64,000 nt of DNA. It comes from Ignavibacteriales bacterium (GTDB taxonomy: Bacteria; Bacteroidota; Ignavibacteria; Ignavibacteriales; SURF-24). Positions 61,954 through 64,000 of the stretch are shown here, in pieces. The stretch lies in NCBI GenBank assembly GCA_026390815.1, contig JAPLFH010000055.1:1-64000 (forward strand), in the 5' to 3' direction. Made by a program: the position numbers and the translations under genes. Below the pieces are notes generated by a model, which did not search any database, was not told the origin of the DNA, and was given only the letters and a program-made list of their open reading frames with translations. Every line of letters starts with the position of its first letter. Within the stretch, counting starts at the first letter, position 1.

Positions 61954-62718
61954 TTATGATTGGACAATCATTTTTTGTTTACAATGAACTGCATTTGCAA
62001 ATTCTGTTACCATATCCCAATTATTTTCATCTTCAAAATGGTTACCAATAACAATAATTTTTGCACCAGCTTCAACTTTTGATTGTGCTGTTTCAGCATC
62101 TCTAATTCCACCACCAACTATAACTGGTATATCACAAATTTCAGATACTGCTGTTATCATTTCTACTGGAACAGATAATTGGGCGCCTGAGCCTGCTTCA
62201 AGATAAATAAGCTTCATACCAATATACTGGGCTGCAAGTGCTGTGGCACTGGCAATTTCTGGTTTAGTACGAGGGATTGGTTTGCTGGCACTCATATATT
62301 CAGCAGCAGTATATCCACCCGATTCAATAAGCATATAACCAGTTGAAATTGGTTCAATTCCAAATCTTTTAATAATGGGTGCAGAAATTACATGTTTACC
62401 AATTAATTGATCAGCATTTCTACCACTAACCAGCGATAAATATAAAAGTGCATCGGCTTCTGGAAAAACATGACTTACGCTCCCCGGAAATATAATTGTT
62501 GGTTTGTTACATTCACTTTTAATAATACTTATGGTTCTGGACATATCCCCTTTCATCATCAGGCTGCCGCCAATTAAATAGCCATCTACTCCCGCATTAT
62601 TATTGATGTTTAGAAATGCCGGAAATCTTCCTTCATCAACTTTATCAGGATCAATCAGGATTAGAAATGCAGCGCCCTTCTGGGAAATTGTTTCTAGTAA
62701 ATAGTTATAGACTTTCAT
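61954..62718 (-). CDS. geranylgeranylglyceryl phosphate synthase (GGGP/PcrB family)
   Basis: A 254-residue TIM-barrel prenyltransferase. The start LIDPDKVDEGRF (about 21-32), GVDGYLIGGSLMM, IIFPGSVSHVFPEAD, YLEAGSGAQLSVP and VGGGIRDAETAQSK match the family, which joins a geranylgeranyl group to glycerol-1-phosphate. The family is archaeal in origin but group II members occur in Bacteroidota and relatives. The start is placed at the ATG at 62718; 30 in-frame codons upstream lack family support. No glycerol-1-phosphate dehydrogenase is in the window. Confidence 0.93.
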   Translation of the reverse strand: MKVYNYLLETISQKGAAFLILIDPDKVDEGRFPAFLNINNNAGVDGYLIGGSLMMKGDMSRTISIIKSECNKPTIIFPGSVSHVFPEADALLYLSLVSGRNADQLIGKHVISAPIIKRFGIEPISTGYMLIESGGYTAAEYMSASKPIPRTKPEIASATALAAQYIGMKLIYLEAGSGAQLSVPVEMITAVSEICDIPVIVGGGIRDAETAQSKVEAGAKIIVIGNHFEDENNWDMVTEFANAVHCKQKMIVQS

Positions 62719-62833
62719 ATTCGTCAATAAATTTTTGCAAAATATAGTTATTTTTACACAGTATAACAAAGAGTGCGGAGATACTGTATTTGAGTTTGGA
62801 TTAAACAATTGAGAATAAAAGAGATTTTAAGTT

Positions 62834-63028
62834 ATGAAGAAACAACTTAACCGAAAAGGAAAAATATATTCTTGGAATAATGGTTTAGTTTACTGTGATT
62901 TTAGTTGCGAACACGCGGTCTTTAGTAAACCGGAGGTAAGCGGAGCTTGCAGAAAAGAAATTTCCATCTGGTGCAAGCGAGTTAAAAAATATAATAACAA
63001 ACACAATAAATGTTTAGTAGGCAACTAA
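62834..63028 (+). CDS. small cysteine-containing hypothetical protein (64 aa)
   Basis: A short basic protein with five Cys (CDFSC, ACRKEISIWC and KCLVGN). The CX3C pair followed by further Cys could bind metal, but it matches no domain I know. A GAGA stretch precedes the ATG weakly. The arrangement, divergent from the GGGP synthase gene, is compatible with a real gene. Confidence 0.5.
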   Translation: MKKQLNRKGKIYSWNNGLVYCDFSCEHAVFSKPEVSGACRKEISIWCKRVKKYNNKHNKCLVGN

Positions 63029-63280
63029 TTTCATTTCGAATTTAACCCTGCTTGTTAAGAATTATTTTTCTTCTTCTTCATTAAACTTTGTAAAGATTAT
63101 TCGATAATCAGATTAATCATTTGCTTTTAATTAGCACTTCCAAACTTCTAAGGGATTTAGGATACTTTATAAGATGATAACAAGGTAAGTAAAACTATTT
63201 GGGCTTCACTAACGGAACAAATTAAATCGCAAATTGAAAAATAAAACTTAACACTCAGGTGTATTCAAATTATTACTTAT

Positions 63281-63484
63281 ATGAAAAGTAACTATTCGCG
63301 AAATATTTTTGATGAAAATGAATTTTTCGCATTTCGAATTTCGGATGATGGAAAAATTGTAAGATGCTGGCGTGGTAATAAAGATTTATCATTGATAAGA
63401 GAAAGAATCCAAAATAATTTTTACGATAACGAAGAAATAATTGATTATATTGCCACTCAAATTCTTAGTGATTTAAAATTATAA
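63281..63484 (+). CDS. small hypothetical protein (67 aa)
   Basis: A 67-residue frame beginning MKSNYSRNIFDENEFF and ending ILSDLKL, with balanced charges and an amphipathic C-terminal helix (EEIIDYIATQILSDL). No family recognised. The ribosome binding site is not clear, so it is only a moderately supported gene. Confidence 0.45.
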   Translation: MKSNYSRNIFDENEFFAFRISDDGKIVRCWRGNKDLSLIRERIQNNFYDNEEIIDYIATQILSDLKL

Positions 63485-63617
63485 TTTTTTTAATTGTGTC
63501 TTAAAATAACTTATCTAAAAACATCAATCCACAGTTATTAGTTTTTGTACCTTGACTTTTCTAATAAAAATACGATAATAGAGTAAGGTTTATTTAATCT
63601 TTTCAAATAGAACTTTG

Positions 63618-64000
63618 ATGAAAATATTTAATTTCTTAACAATAATTTTAATCCTCTTAAATCCCATGGTTTCTAACAGCAATGGGAGGGGGAAGTTTGA
63701 TTCAGTTGTACTTCAATTAAAGTGGTATAACCAATTTCAGTTTGCTGGCTATTATGCTGCTAAAGAAAAAGGATTTTACAAAGAAGAAGGATTAGATGTA
63801 ATTATCCGAGAAGGCACTCCGGATAACAGAACCATTAGCAATGTTCTTACAGGTAAAGCCAATTTTGGTGTAGGTGATGCTGATGTACTTTATTCAAGAT
63901 TAAAAGGAAATCCATTAGTAGTTCTAAGTGTAATTTTTCAGCACTCACCTTATGTACTTTTAGTTAATAATAAAGGGAATATAACTGAGCCTTCCGATTT
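63618..64000 (+). CDS. NMT1/THI5-like substrate-binding domain protein (5' part, runs out of window)
   Basis: A frame begins at ATG 63618 with a signal-type N-terminus (MKIFNFLTIILILLNPMV) and then LQLKWYNQFQFAGYYAAKEKGFY, a signature of the NMT1/THI5-like periplasmic binding domain (TauA/SsuA-like). About 127 codons are visible, ending near TEPSD. This opening is also common in sensor kinases and diguanylate cyclases carrying an N-terminal NMT1 sensor, so the full protein may be a binding protein or a signalling receptor. The rest lies outside the window. Confidence 0.85.
   Translation, partial: MKIFNFLTIILILLNPMVSNSNGRGKFDSVVLQLKWYNQFQFAGYYAAKEKGFYKEEGLDVIIREGTPDNRTISNVLTGKANFGVGDADVLYSRLKGNPLVVLSVIFQHSPYVLLVNNKGNITEPSD

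Overview
The window looks like chromosomal DNA of a Gram-negative bacterium of the Ignavibacteria / Ignavibacteriales (Bacteroidota-Chlorobiota-Ignavibacteriota group). The reasons are AT-rich DNA, several exported proteins ending in a type IX secretion (T9SS) type A sorting domain with the linker QNYPNPFNP, PorV-like outer-membrane proteins, a DUF5777 protein, a geranylgeranylglyceryl-phosphate synthase and many proteins with Sec signal peptides and outer-membrane beta-barrel character. The assignment is by gene content and motif style only; there is no rRNA here.

Layout. 1-1776: a gene-poor left edge, then a two-gene minus-strand cassette (SDH-family Clp-fold serine protease plus a coupled 53-residue protein) next to a tRNA-Ser(UGA). 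1882-6593: small housekeeping genes (HisN-type phosphatase, thioredoxin, 2[4Fe-4S] ferredoxin), a COG4299/DUF5009 membrane acyltransferase-like protein and a beta-class DNA methyltransferase with no visible restriction partner. 6714-12303: two large beta-propeller (BNR/sortilin-like) T9SS cargo proteins followed by a PorV/PorQ-type barrel. 12448-15431: DUF1015 protein, SerC, and a lipoprotein whose 5' end carries a palindromic repeat. 15552-20145: HAD phosphatase, LolA-fold protein, HDOD regulator and two beta-barrel proteins.

20399-24057 is a minus-strand operon: a CX4CH lipoprotein, YceI, DUF5777 and a CXXCH protein with three internal repeats and a T9SS domain. It looks like an uncharacterised cell-surface redox or haem system. 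24552-33323 is a plus-strand run: lipoprotein, TonB-dependent receptor, large exported protein with a C-terminal sorting-like domain, PorV-like barrel and IPT/TIG propeller lipoprotein, ended by a clear terminator. It has the logic of a Sus-like surface uptake or assembly locus but no SusD.

33837-64000 is mostly housekeeping: K+-independent H+-pyrophosphatase, AGCS amino-acid symporter, GH27 alpha-galactosidase, Mut7-C RNase-domain protein, T9SS hydrolase-like protein, RelE-type toxin-antitoxin pair, PBP1, AMP nucleosidase, RluE-like pseudouridine synthase, GT2 and GT9 glycosyltransferases, DUF2723 membrane protein, LOG-family protein, TonB receptor, HU, aconitase, GmhA, GGGP synthase, and at the right edge the start of an NMT1/THI5-type binding-domain protein that runs out of the window.

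No CRISPR array, insertion sequence, prophage or rRNA operon was seen. Dispersed small palindromes and a heptanucleotide repeat are present. The most promising candidates for undescribed biology are the protease/small-protein cassette by the tRNA, the CX4CH-YceI-DUF5777-CXXCH operon, and the TonB receptor/PorV/TIG locus.
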